Source: Burkholderia ambifaria
GTDB lineage: Bacteria; Pseudomonadota; Gammaproteobacteria; Burkholderiales; Burkholderiaceae
Assembly: GCF_001443045.1 (NCBI RefSeq)
Contig: NZ_LKPJ01000001.1
Location: 313,680 to 377,679 of the forward strand
Direction: 5' to 3'
DNA: 64,000 nt
Shown: positions 26,738-36,127 of the stretch, piece by piece
How the letters are laid out: the number at the start of each line of letters is the position of its first letter
How positions within the stretch are numbered: position 1 is the stretch's first letter
Notes under the pieces: generated by a model
Database searches by the model: none
The model's input: the letters and a program-made list of their open reading frames with translations, nothing else
Told to the model about the DNA's origin: nothing
Made by a program: the position numbers and the translations under genes

Positions 26738-27778
26738 ATGCCGCAATCCCAATCCGTCAATCGACGGATCGTCCTGGCCAGCCGCCCCGTCGGCGCGCCG
26801 GCAGCGCACAACTTCCGACTTGAAACCACGGCAGTGCCGACGCCCGCCGAAGGCGAAGTCCTGCTGCAGACGCTGTACCTGTCGCTCGATCCCTACATGC
26901 GGTGGCGCATGAGCGACGCGCCGTCCTACGCACCGCCGGTTGCGCTCGGCGATGCGATGGTGGGCGGCACCGTCAGCCGCGTCGTCGCCTCGAAGCATCC
27001 CGCCTTTGCAGTCGGCGACCTGGTGCTTGGCGACAGCGGCTGGCAGGACTACGCGCTCTCCGACGGCGTGGATCTCATGCCGCTCGGCACGGATCTCGAC
27101 CACCCGTCCCATGCGCTTGGCGTGCTTGGCATGCCGGGCTTCACCGCCTACACGGGCCTGCTGCGAATCGGGCAACCGAAGCCGGGCGAAACGGTCGTCG
27201 TCGCGGCGGCGAGCGGTGCGGTAGGTGCCGTCGTCGGCCAGATCGCAAAACTGAAAGGCTGCCGCGTCGTCGGCATTGCAGGAGACGCGGAGAAATGCCG
27301 GTACGTCACCGAGACGCTCGGCTTCGACGTATGCCTCGATCGGCGTGCGCCCGATCTTGCACGGCAGCTCGCGCAAGCCTGCCCCGACGGCATCGACGTC
27401 TACTTCGAGAATGTCGGCGGTGCGATTTTCGACGCCGTGCTGCCGCTCCTCAACGTCGGCGCGCGCGTGCCGCTCTGCGGCCTGATCTCGCAATACAACG
27501 ATAGCGAACCGGCGCCCGGCCCTGACCGGCTGCCGCTCCTGACCGACACGCTCCTGAAGAAACGGATCCGCATGGAGGGCTTCATCATCCTCGATCACTA
27601 TGCGACCGGCTATCAGGCGTTCCTGGCCGAAATGGGCGGATGGGTCAAGGCCGGCGAGATCACGCCACGCGAGGACGTCACCGACGGCCTGGAAAACGCG
27701 CCGGACGCGCTCATCGGTCTGCTCGCGGGAAGGAACTTCGGCAAGGTAGTCGTGCGCGTCGCCGAAACCGCTGCGTAA
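26738..27778 (+). CDS. NADP-dependent oxidoreductase, CurA/leukotriene B4 dehydrogenase (MDR) family
   Basis: 346 residues, zinc-free medium-chain reductase. NRRIVLASRPVGAP at the N-terminus, LSLDPYMRWRM, the Rossmann AASGAVGAVVGQIAKLKG and ENVGGAIFDAVLPLLN identify the curcumin/prostaglandin reductase subfamily, which reduces alpha,beta-unsaturated ketones and aldehydes with NADPH. Control by the two TetR-type operators upstream and a DJ-1 protein downstream (43 bp) fit a role in removing reactive electrophiles. Confidence 0.9.
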   Translation: MPQSQSVNRRIVLASRPVGAPAAHNFRLETTAVPTPAEGEVLLQTLYLSLDPYMRWRMSDAPSYAPPVALGDAMVGGTVSRVVASKHPAFAVGDLVLGDSGWQDYALSDGVDLMPLGTDLDHPSHALGVLGMPGFTAYTGLLRIGQPKPGETVVVAAASGAVGAVVGQIAKLKGCRVVGIAGDAEKCRYVTETLGFDVCLDRRAPDLARQLAQACPDGIDVYFENVGGAIFDAVLPLLNVGARVPLCGLISQYNDSEPAPGPDRLPLLTDTLLKKRIRMEGFIILDHYATGYQAFLAEMGGWVKAGEITPREDVTDGLENAPDALIGLLAGRNFGKVVVRVAETAA

Positions 27779-27821
27779 AGCGGATTCGCACATCCATCAT
27801 CCATCTTCATCCATAGTCATC

Positions 27822-28505
27822 ATGAAACTTCTGTTCGTCCTGACATCCCACGACACCCTCGGTTCGACCGGCGAGAAAACCGGCTTCTGGCTCGAGGAAT
27901 TCGCTGCGCCCTACTTCACGCTGAAAGACGCGGGCGCCGACATCACGCTCGCGTCGCCGGCCGGCGGCCAGCCGCCGCTCGATCCGAAAAGCGCGGATCC
28001 CGCGCTCCAGACCGACGCCACGCGCCGCTTCGAAGCGGATCCGGACGCGCGGGCCGCGCTCGCGGCCACGCAAAAGCTGTCCGAGGTTGCCGTCGACGCG
28101 TTCGACGCAGTGTTCTATCCGGGCGGCCACGGCCCGCTCTGGGATCTCGCCGAAGACGCACGGTCGATCTCGCTGATCGAGCAGGCCATCGCACTGGGCA
28201 AGCCGGTCGCGGCCGTCTGCCATGCACCGGCTGTGCTGCGCCATGCCAAGGGGCCGGACGGCGAGCCGCTCGTCGCCGGCAAGGCCGTCACCGGCTTCTC
28301 GAATTCGGAAGAGGATGCCGTCGGATTGACGAACGTCGTGCCGTTTCTCGTCGAGGACGAGCTCAAGTCGAAGGGCGGCCGCTATTCGAAGACCGATGAC
28401 TGGCAACCGTACGTGGTTGTCGACGGCTTGTTGATCACCGGCCAGAATCCGGCGTCGTCCGAACCGGCCGCCCAGGCGCTGTTGAACATGCTGACGCGCG
28501 CCTGA
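27822..28505 (+). CDS. DJ-1/PfpI-family protein (Hsp31-like, type 1 glutamine amidotransferase fold)
   Basis: 227 residues. MKLLFVLTSHDTLGSTGEKTGFWLEE is the usual start of the short Hsp31/glyoxalase III class. The nucleophile cysteine is in AAVCHAPAVL, preceded by YPGGHGPLWDL with the nearby histidine. Activity reported for relatives is cofactor-free conversion of methylglyoxal or chaperone/deglycase function. It is probably co-transcribed with the CurA-like reductase 43 bp upstream. Confidence 0.9.
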   Translation: MKLLFVLTSHDTLGSTGEKTGFWLEEFAAPYFTLKDAGADITLASPAGGQPPLDPKSADPALQTDATRRFEADPDARAALAATQKLSEVAVDAFDAVFYPGGHGPLWDLAEDARSISLIEQAIALGKPVAAVCHAPAVLRHAKGPDGEPLVAGKAVTGFSNSEEDAVGLTNVVPFLVEDELKSKGGRYSKTDDWQPYVVVDGLLITGQNPASSEPAAQALLNMLTRA

Positions 28506-28736
28506 CCACGGAGCGAGCTCCGCACCGGCGGCGGACGCCCTGTTCACCGCCGGTCTCGCGCAAGAACGAAACGCGCGGGAGCGCGATCGTCAGCCCACCG
28601 AGGGTCGTCGCGCGATGACATCGATCCTGATCCGGAAAAAGCGTTTAACACCACACGCAATACTCGGGCGCGCCTGCGGAAAATACAATCACGTTCGTCC
28701 TGTCGCCGCACGCCTGCATCACGCGCTACACACATC

Positions 28737-30950
28737 ATGTCTTCGCCGCTCTTCAAATTCACGTCATATATTTCGGATACCAAATCAGGTGCCGCCGTCG
28801 CCGATACCGCCCGAAACTGGGCCAGCACGAGCGGCGTCACCTGGCTGTACGTCTTCAAGACCATTCTCGCCGCACTTCTGGCGCTCGGCGTGGCGATGAA
28901 GCTCGAACTCCCGATGCCGCGAACGGCTATGACAACGGTCTTCGTGCTGATGCAGCCGCAAAGCGGCATGGTGCTCGCAAAAAGCCTGTACCGGATCTGC
29001 GGCACGATCGTGGGCCTGCTCGCCATGCTGGTGTTGATCAGTCTGTTCGGGCAGGCTCCGGAACTCTTCCTCGGCGCAACCGCACTCTGGATCGGCATTT
29101 GCACGGCAGGTGCCGCGCGAAACCGCAACTTCCGGACCTATGGCTTCGTGCTCGCCGGCTACACTGCCGCGCTCATCGGCATCCCGTCATGGCAGCATCC
29201 GGACGCGGCCTTTCTTTCGGCGATGACGCGTGTGACGGAGGTGACGATCGGCATCCTGAGTTCGGGCGCGGTCAGCGCGCTCGTCTTTCCGCAGCATGTC
29301 AGCGAACAGATCAGCCGCGTCAACCGAACGCGGTTCATCGAGTTTGCGGACGACGTGCTGTCGATTCTGTCCGGCCAAACCGACCGAGCATTTCTTGAGG
29401 CGTTAAACGTGCGCGTCGTCGACGAGACCGTCAGCTCGGAAGCCGCACGCAGCGCCGCGGTTTTCGAAAGCCCCGACACACGCTTGCGAAACGGCCGCCT
29501 GACTCGTCTCAATGCGGAGCGCATGGCGGCGTCGACGCGCCTGCACGCATTGAGTCAGCTGATCGCCCGGCTGCGTGTCGCGCGAGCCGATGTCGTGCTG
29601 ACAGAGATCGAGGCACTGATGGCAAGTATCGCGGCACCGCTTCGACTCGAACGCCACGATGCGGCGCACGCCGACGATATCGACGCACTCGCCACGTCGC
29701 TGGCCGCCACCCTGGAGCGCTGCCGCACGTCGCTGCCCGGCCGCGCGCAGCTGGCGCGAAACCGGCTCGGCAGCGGCGCGACCGCGCTCGACTTCGACAC
29801 GGCGGTCGACCTGCTCGACCGGTTCCTGGACAGCTATATCGCCTATGCGAGCACTTATCTGTCGCTGAGCGCCGCCGCGCACGATCGCGAGCAGTGGGTG
29901 GCGCCATACGAACCGCGAACCAATCCGGTCATCGCGGCCGTCGCCGGCATCCGCTCGATGCTGCTGACACTCGTGCTGAGCGCGTTCTGGATCGCAACCG
30001 CATGGCCGTCGGGCGCCTTGCTCGTGCTGAACGGCGGCGCAATCTGCGCACTGGTCGCGTCCTCTGCGCGCCCGTCTCGCACGGCGTTCCAGATGGCGAT
30101 CGGCACGGCGCTCGCATCCGCCCTCGGCTTGATCGTCATGTTCGTCATCTACCCGGTCATCGACGGCTTCCCGCTGCTCTGCGTGGTACTGGCTCCACCG
30201 CTCGCATTGGGATGCTGGATGACGACGCGCCCGTCGCTGGCCGGGTACGGCATCGGATACTGCATCTATTTCTGTTTTCTGACAGGCCCCGACAATGTCG
30301 TCGCCTACGATCCGACATCCTTCATGAACGACGCAATCGCGCTGGTCCTGTCCATGCTGACGGCGTCGGTCGCGTTCGAACTGTTCCTGCCGCCGACGAT
30401 GCTCGGGTTGCGCAAGCACCTGCTGACCGACCTGCGCAGGCAGGTCGTGTTCGCCTGCACCGACTCCGCCGCGACGCTGCGCGCGCGATTCGAAAGCCGC
30501 ACGCGCGACCTCATGTATCAGGTTCGGTCGATATCGCGTGACGACCCGGTGGCGAACGGCGAGTCCGTCGAATGGTTCCTGTCCGTCCTCGAGATCGGCT
30601 CGGCCGTCGTGGACCTGCGCAGCGCAATGACCAGCGAGGCGGCACGGATCGCACCGGACGCCGCACCGGCGTGGCTCGACGATTGCGCGTTCGCCTGCCG
30701 CGCGATTCAGCGTCTGTTCGAGACGCCGACACCGAAGGCCAGCGCCGCTGCCACGCATGCGGTACAGATTGCCATCGCCACACTGCAACGGACGATGCAG
30801 ACCGCCGATGCGTCTCGCCCGGCGACACCCTACCTTCAAACGGCGCTCGGTAGTCTGCATTTCGTTCACAGCGCGCTCGCGGCACCCGACTCGCCGCTAC
30901 CCGCGCCGGCGCCCAATGACGACGCGTCGGCACCAGGCCGCACACACTGA
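28737..30950 (+). CDS. FUSC-family membrane protein (aromatic acid efflux, AaeB-like)
   Basis: 737 residues with two blocks of about six membrane segments separated by long cytoplasmic regions, the fusaric-acid-resistance architecture. The first block contains MPRTAMTTVFVLMQPQSGMV and the second GGAICALVASSARPSR. AaeB exports hydroxybenzoic acids, usually with an AaeA-type membrane-fusion partner; no such partner is adjacent here. It ends 42 bp before the convergent ActP gene. Confidence 0.88.
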   Translation: MSSPLFKFTSYISDTKSGAAVADTARNWASTSGVTWLYVFKTILAALLALGVAMKLELPMPRTAMTTVFVLMQPQSGMVLAKSLYRICGTIVGLLAMLVLISLFGQAPELFLGATALWIGICTAGAARNRNFRTYGFVLAGYTAALIGIPSWQHPDAAFLSAMTRVTEVTIGILSSGAVSALVFPQHVSEQISRVNRTRFIEFADDVLSILSGQTDRAFLEALNVRVVDETVSSEAARSAAVFESPDTRLRNGRLTRLNAERMAASTRLHALSQLIARLRVARADVVLTEIEALMASIAAPLRLERHDAAHADDIDALATSLAATLERCRTSLPGRAQLARNRLGSGATALDFDTAVDLLDRFLDSYIAYASTYLSLSAAAHDREQWVAPYEPRTNPVIAAVAGIRSMLLTLVLSAFWIATAWPSGALLVLNGGAICALVASSARPSRTAFQMAIGTALASALGLIVMFVIYPVIDGFPLLCVVLAPPLALGCWMTTRPSLAGYGIGYCIYFCFLTGPDNVVAYDPTSFMNDAIALVLSMLTASVAFELFLPPTMLGLRKHLLTDLRRQVVFACTDSAATLRARFESRTRDLMYQVRSISRDDPVANGESVEWFLSVLEIGSAVVDLRSAMTSEAARIAPDAAPAWLDDCAFACRAIQRLFETPTPKASAAATHAVQIAIATLQRTMQTADASRPATPYLQTALGSLHFVHSALAAPDSPLPAPAPNDDASAPGRTH

Positions 30951-30992
30951 CTGGTTCACCCAGCGCGCGTCGAGGAGGGCTGCTCGTTCAGG

Positions 30993-32669
30993 TCAATGCT
31001 CGACCGCCCGTTCCGCACCGAGTCCGGTCTGGGCGCGTACGAACTGCGCGTCGAACGCACGCCGTTCCGCGCTGGCCTTCGAACTGCGATCGAGTGTCGA
31101 CATCACGTAGCTCGCCAGGAACGCCAGCGGCATCGTAAACAACGCCGGATGATCGTACGGGAACACGGCAGCCGGATGCCCGAGCACCGACTTCCATACC
31201 GCCGGCGACAGAATGACCAGCGAGACCGACGAGACGAGTCCGACGATGCCACCGCAGACGGCGCCGCGACTCGTCAATCCCTTCCAGTACATCGAAAGCA
31301 CGAGCGGCGGGAAGTTTGCCGACGCGGCAACGTTGAACGCCAGTGCGACGAGAAAGGCGAGATTCTGCCCCTTGAACAGGAGGCCAAGCACGACGGCCAC
31401 GGCACCGATCGCCAGCGTCGTCCACCGCGTGACGCGAATCTCCGATGCCCCGCTGGCTCGCCCCTTGCACAGCACGCTCGCATAGAGGTCGTGCGATACG
31501 GCCGACGCTCCCGCTAGCACCAGGCCCGACACCACGGCCAGGATGGTGGCGAACGTCACCGCCGCGAGGAAGCCGAGGAACAGGCTGCCGCCCGTCGCGT
31601 TGGCGAGATGCATCGCCACCATATTGTTCCCGCCGCGCAGCACGCCGCCCACGCGTCCACCCTCGAAGAACTGCGGGTCGGTGCCGACGATCACGACGCT
31701 CGCGAGGCCGATGACGAACATCGCAATGAACATGAAGCCGATGCACGTGCTTGCAACGAATACGCTCTTTCTGGCTTCCCGTGCATTCGGAACGGTAAAG
31801 AAGCGCATCAGGACGTGCGGCAGCCCGGAGAGCCCGAACACCGTCGCCAGCGACATCGAGATGGCCGAAACGGGATCCGAGAACAGACGGCCCGGTTCCA
31901 TCAGCGATTTCCCTGCCTTGTGCACCGAGATCGCAGACTGCGCAAGCCGTTCAAAACTGAAGCCGAAGTGACCGAGCGCCAATAGCGCCAGCAACGTGCC
32001 GCCGAACATCAGCAGGACGGCCTTGATGATCTGGACCCACGTCGTCGCGATCATCCCGCCGAAAGTCACGTAGACGATCATGAGGCACCCGACGCCGACG
32101 ACCGCATAGTTGTAGTCGATGCCGAACAGCAGCTGAACGAGTTCTCCCGCGCCGACCATCTGGACGATGAGATAGAAGAACACGACCGTCAACGAACTGA
32201 CCACGCCCATCCAGCGCGTGCTGACCGGATCGAGCCGGTAGGCGATGATGTCGACGAACGTGAACCTGCCGAGATTGCGCAGGCGCTCGGCCATGAGGAA
32301 CAGCATCACCGGCCATCCCACGAAGAAGCCGACGACATAGAGCAGGCCATCGTAGCCTTTCGCGTAGACGAGGCTCACGACGCCGAGCAGCGTCGCGGCG
32401 GACATGTAGTCGCCGGCGACCGCAAGGCCGTTCTGAAGCCCGCTGATTCCGCCGCCGGCGGTGAGGAAGTCGTTCACCGTCCTGGTGCGGCGCGCCGCCC
32501 AGTACGTGATGCCCAGCGTCATGCAGACGAACACCATGAACATTGCGATGGCGGCAAGATTGAGCGGCTGCCGCTGCCCCGCCTCCACGACCGGGCCGGC
32601 CCAGGCAAGGCCGCCCGGCGTGGCGGCAAGCGCGAGTACCGCGGTCGAAACGCGTACGATCGATTTCAT
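30993..32669 (-). CDS. actP: Cation/acetate symporter ActP-like
   Basis: 558 residues of the sodium:solute symporter family. An N-terminal signal-like helix is followed by NDFLTAGGGISGLQNGLAVAGDYMSAATLLG, the characteristic SSS motif, and about 13 membrane helices. E. coli ActP imports acetate and glycolate. Its start overlaps the yjcH-like stop as ATGA, the standard partner order. Other short monocarboxylates are possible substrates. Confidence 0.92.
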   Translation of the reverse strand: MKSIVRVSTAVLALAATPGGLAWAGPVVEAGQRQPLNLAAIAMFMVFVCMTLGITYWAARRTRTVNDFLTAGGGISGLQNGLAVAGDYMSAATLLGVVSLVYAKGYDGLLYVVGFFVGWPVMLFLMAERLRNLGRFTFVDIIAYRLDPVSTRWMGVVSSLTVVFFYLIVQMVGAGELVQLLFGIDYNYAVVGVGCLMIVYVTFGGMIATTWVQIIKAVLLMFGGTLLALLALGHFGFSFERLAQSAISVHKAGKSLMEPGRLFSDPVSAISMSLATVFGLSGLPHVLMRFFTVPNAREARKSVFVASTCIGFMFIAMFVIGLASVVIVGTDPQFFEGGRVGGVLRGGNNMVAMHLANATGGSLFLGFLAAVTFATILAVVSGLVLAGASAVSHDLYASVLCKGRASGASEIRVTRWTTLAIGAVAVVLGLLFKGQNLAFLVALAFNVAASANFPPLVLSMYWKGLTSRGAVCGGIVGLVSSVSLVILSPAVWKSVLGHPAAVFPYDHPALFTMPLAFLASYVMSTLDRSSKASAERRAFDAQFVRAQTGLGAERAVEH

Positions 32670-32983
32670 TGCCCCACCTCGCCAAGCAATTCGTTGGTCA
32701 GCCTTTCGAACCGATCATTCGCGACCCGGACATAGAGCCACGTGAGCCCCCATCCCGCGACGATCACGGCAATCGCGAATATCACGCCGACCGTCGTGAC
32801 ACTTCCCGCCCACGCGGCGCTGCGCAACAGATCAGGCCGCAACGCGACCAGCGCGATCAGCCCGAAATACGCACCCAGCACGATGATCATCGACACCCGG
32901 CCCAGGCGTGTGCGTTCGTCGACCAGCTCACGAAACTTCACGTGCTCCCGGATGCGCGAAACTGCGCTTTCATTCAACGTCAT
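32666..32983 (-). CDS. yjcH: DUF485 inner-membrane protein, YjcH-like
   Basis: 105 residues with two membrane helices (MIIVLGAYFGLIALVAL and TVGVIFAIAVIVAGWGLTWLYV). It is the small companion of ActP, with a four-base overlap. Two GC palindromes lie in the 387-bp region 32984-33370 shared with the divergent LysR gene; no other gene is seen there. Confidence 0.9.
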   Translation of the reverse strand: MTLNESAVSRIREHVKFRELVDERTRLGRVSMIIVLGAYFGLIALVALRPDLLRSAAWAGSVTTVGVIFAIAVIVAGWGLTWLYVRVANDRFERLTNELLGEVGQ

Positions 32984-33149
32984 ATGTCTCCTCCGTCACC
33001 AATCTGGAAAATCGGTATCACCTTCCGAATCCGTCACCTCACCAATAGATTCGGCATCCATAAAATTTCATCCGCTCCCTTACCGGGTCGACATGCCCCG
33101 CGTGAGCACCGAGACGACCGAGCTTATTTCCGCCATTGGCGAATAGCAG

Positions 33150-33166
33150 CCCCCTCAGGTGGGGGG
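33150..33166. repeat. GC palindrome 5 (upstream of yjcH-actP)
   Basis: CCCCC-TCAGGT-GGGGGG, flanked on both sides by GCAGC/GCAGC-like triplets. It is 166 bp upstream of the yjcH-like start. Confidence 0.65.
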
Positions 33167-33278
33167 CAGCAGCGCATTCACGTGTTCTCCGGGGAAACAC
33201 CGACTGCTCCCGGTGACGCCCAGAGCTCGGGGCTGGCGCGCGCATGCGCTTTCGGAACCGGCATCGCGATGCGCCCTG

Positions 33279-33294
33279 CCCCCCGTCCGGGGGG
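33279..33294. repeat. GC palindrome 6 (upstream of LysR)
   Basis: CCCCCC-GTCC-GGGGGG, a long perfect copy 76 bp before the LysR start. It forms a second pair with palindrome 5, 113 bp apart. Confidence 0.7.
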
Positions 33295-33370
33295 TGGCAA
33301 AAACGCGTCGTCACGCGGTATTTCTGGCGAATCGACGCTGCCACCGCGCCCTCCCTTCATTCCCGATGTC

Positions 33371-34297
33371 ATGAACATTTTCCGGACCGACCTGAATCTG
33401 CTCGTGGTGCTCGAGCGCATCTACGCGCAGCAGAGCATCACGCGCGCGGCGCAGCAGCTCAATCTCAGTCAATCGGCAGTCAGTCATGCGCTGAACCGGT
33501 TGCGCGAACTGCTCGGCGACCCGCTGTTCGAGCGTCACGGCAATGCAATGATGCCCACCCCATTTACGAGAGCAATCATTGCGCGCGTGCGCAATGCCCT
33601 GCATACGCTCGAATGCACGCTGCACGAAGCCAGCCGGTTCGATGTCGAATCGACGGTCAGACGCTTCACGATCGGCATTCTCAATGCACAGGAACCGGTG
33701 GTATTGCCGCCCATCGCGCATTACGTCGCCAAGCACGCGCCGTCGATCGACATCGCCGCGGTGCAACACGATCGTCGCGCGATAGAAGCGGACCTGCTCA
33801 CCGGCTCGCTCGATGCAGTGATCGACGTTCTTCTTCCTCACCCGCAATCCATTCGCAGTACAAAACTCTCTACCGACCGGTACATCGTTCTGTGCCGTCG
33901 CGATCACCCGCGCGTCGGTCAACGCCTCGACCTCGACGCCTACCTCGCCGAAGAGCACGTGCTCGTGACGAGCCGGCAACGCGGCGGCGGCGTCGAAGAT
34001 GCCGCACTCGTCAAGCTCGGCGCCGAACGCCGCATCCGCCTGCGATGCGTCCGCTACTTCGCCGCATGCCGCGTCGTCGACCAGACCGACCTGCTGCTGA
34101 CCATGCCGGAGCGGTACGCACGGCTGCTCAACGAGATGTGCGGCACCCGGATGCTCGAATGCCCATTCGATGCATCGATCGATACCTATCTCTACTGGCA
34201 CGCGAATTCCGATGCCGATCCCGCGAATAGTTGGCTGCGTCGGCAACTGGGCGAAGTATTCGAGTCCGTTCGCGCGGACACGGCGAACCACCCGTAA
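33371..34297 (+). CDS. LysR-family transcriptional regulator
   Basis: 308 residues, NodD/LinR-like branch: DLNLLVVLERIYAQQSITRAAQQLNLSQSAVSHALNRLRELLGDPLF is the DNA-binding helix and FTIGILNAQEPVVLPPI starts the effector domain. The start at 33371 begins with MNIFRTDLNLL; a long upstream extension of the frame has no conserved content. It is divergent from yjcH-actP, which it may regulate. Confidence 0.93.
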   Translation: MNIFRTDLNLLVVLERIYAQQSITRAAQQLNLSQSAVSHALNRLRELLGDPLFERHGNAMMPTPFTRAIIARVRNALHTLECTLHEASRFDVESTVRRFTIGILNAQEPVVLPPIAHYVAKHAPSIDIAAVQHDRRAIEADLLTGSLDAVIDVLLPHPQSIRSTKLSTDRYIVLCRRDHPRVGQRLDLDAYLAEEHVLVTSRQRGGGVEDAALVKLGAERRIRLRCVRYFAACRVVDQTDLLLTMPERYARLLNEMCGTRMLECPFDASIDTYLYWHANSDADPANSWLRRQLGEVFESVRADTANHP

Positions 34298-34336
34298 TGC
34301 GGTGCCTCGCCTGCCGCGTCGGCCGACGCCGCTCGC

Positions 34337-36016
34337 TTACCCGCGCAGCTCGCGCCTCAGGATCTTCCCCGTCATGGTCTTCGGCAATTCGTCGATGATC
34401 TCGACGATGCGCGGATACTTGTACGCCGCCATCCGTTGCTTGCAATAAGCGATCAGCGCGTCGGGCGAGATTTCGGCATGCGGTTTCAGGCTCACGACGG
34501 CCTTGACCGTTTCTCCCCGGTAACTGTCCGCTACGCCGACGACCGCTGCCTCGCGTACCGCCGGATGCGAATACAGGACGTCCTCGACCTCACGCGGCCA
34601 AACCTTGTAGCCGCCCGCGTTGATCATGTCCTTCTTGCGATCGACGAGATAGAACCAGCCTTGCTCGTCCATGAAGCCGACGTCGCCGGTGCGGAAGTAG
34701 CCGTCGACGATCGCCTTCGCACTCTCGTCCGGCTTGTTCCAGTAGCCCGGCACGACCATCGGTCCACGTGAAATGATCTCGCCGATCTCACCCGGCGACA
34801 GTGGCAAGCCGGCTTCATCGCCGATGTACGACTCCACGTTGAATACCGGCACGCCGACAGCGAGCGTGCCGGTTGACGGATCGACCGGTGCGTCACGATC
34901 GAGCGGCACGCAGTGCGTCGGCGAGCTCGTCTCGGTCAAGCCGTAGCCGTTGTAAATGTAGTGGCCGAAGCGCTCGCGGAACGCATCGATGACGCTCGGC
35001 GGAATCGGGGCACCGCCGGAGTAGATGCGTCGCATCGACACCAGATGCTCGCGGGTCGCATGCGGATGGTTCATCAGCGCGATGAACGCCGTGATCGAGC
35101 CGATCGTGAATTCCGCGCGATGCTCGCGAATCGCATCGAGGACGACGCCCGGCTCGAAACGGCACGCAAGGATCAGCGGCGCCGCGCAGATCAATGCCGC
35201 GCCGATATGTCCAACCAGCCCCGTAATGTGAAACAACGGCGCGACGCCCAGGATCGGACCGCCTTCCCGCAGCTCGATCCAGTCACGGTACACCTGCGCG
35301 TTGAATGCAATGTTGCCGTGCGTGTTCATCGCCCCCTTCGGCACGCCGGTGGTGCCTGACGTGTATACGAGCATCGCGACATCCGTCGGCGCGAGCGTGA
35401 CAGGTGGGGGCCGGTGGCCGCGATAAGCGGCAATCGTCGTCGACAGGTCCTCCACGCCTTCCGCCGGCTGCCGTCGCGTACCGGCAAAGAGCCGTGCATC
35501 GTTTCGGCTCTGGTACTCGAGTTCGCATGTGGTCATCACGGCCGGCTGCACCGCCGGCTCACCCTGCGCGGCGGCCTGGGCCTCCTCCGCGAGGAACGGG
35601 CGTACCACGTCCGCATAGAGCGACTCGTGGCAGATCAGCATTCGCGCGCCCGAATCGGCGAGCAATACACGCAGCTCGCGTGAGCGGTTCATCGGATTGA
35701 TCGACACCGCGATCATCCCGAGCTTCCACGCGGCGACCAGCGCGATCACGAACTGCGGCACGTTCTGCAGATAAAGCGCAACGCGATCGCCGGCTACGCA
35801 GCCGCGCTCGCGCCACGCGCTGGCAAGGGCGTCCGATTGCGCATCGAGCTCGGCATAGGTCAGCACGCCGTCGAAATACAATATCGCGGCACGCTCCGGT
35901 GCGCGCGCGACGGCTGCCCGGAACATGCCGAGCACATCGGTAAATACCGGCGAGATCATCGCCGGATGGCCGGCCGCATAGTTCGCGAGCCAGGGCTTCT
36001 TGTCATGGGGCGTCAT
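34337..36016 (-). CDS. Acyl-CoA synthetase / AMP-dependent ligase 1
   Basis: 559 residues of the ANL superfamily. Motifs: AMP-binding YTSGTTGVPKGAMNTHGN, the YGLTETSSP motif, YFRTGDVGFMDEQGWFYLVDRKKDMI, and the C-terminal catalytic lysine in KTMTGKILRREL. It activates a carboxylic acid as CoA thioester with ATP. Chain length or ring preference cannot be read. It may form an operon with the cyclase gene, which lies 111 bp upstream on the same strand. Confidence 0.92.
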   Translation of the reverse strand: MTPHDKKPWLANYAAGHPAMISPVFTDVLGMFRAAVARAPERAAILYFDGVLTYAELDAQSDALASAWRERGCVAGDRVALYLQNVPQFVIALVAAWKLGMIAVSINPMNRSRELRVLLADSGARMLICHESLYADVVRPFLAEEAQAAAQGEPAVQPAVMTTCELEYQSRNDARLFAGTRRQPAEGVEDLSTTIAAYRGHRPPPVTLAPTDVAMLVYTSGTTGVPKGAMNTHGNIAFNAQVYRDWIELREGGPILGVAPLFHITGLVGHIGAALICAAPLILACRFEPGVVLDAIREHRAEFTIGSITAFIALMNHPHATREHLVSMRRIYSGGAPIPPSVIDAFRERFGHYIYNGYGLTETSSPTHCVPLDRDAPVDPSTGTLAVGVPVFNVESYIGDEAGLPLSPGEIGEIISRGPMVVPGYWNKPDESAKAIVDGYFRTGDVGFMDEQGWFYLVDRKKDMINAGGYKVWPREVEDVLYSHPAVREAAVVGVADSYRGETVKAVVSLKPHAEISPDALIAYCKQRMAAYKYPRIVEIIDELPKTMTGKILRRELRG

Positions 36017-36127
36017 GGGAACTCCAGGATTGGGCGCGCGGCATCACGTGCGCGCGTCACCGAAATTGCACTGTGCGCCCGGCGCGTGCAAGCGTCGGGC
36101 ATGGTCGGACCGGAGTTGGAAACGGCC

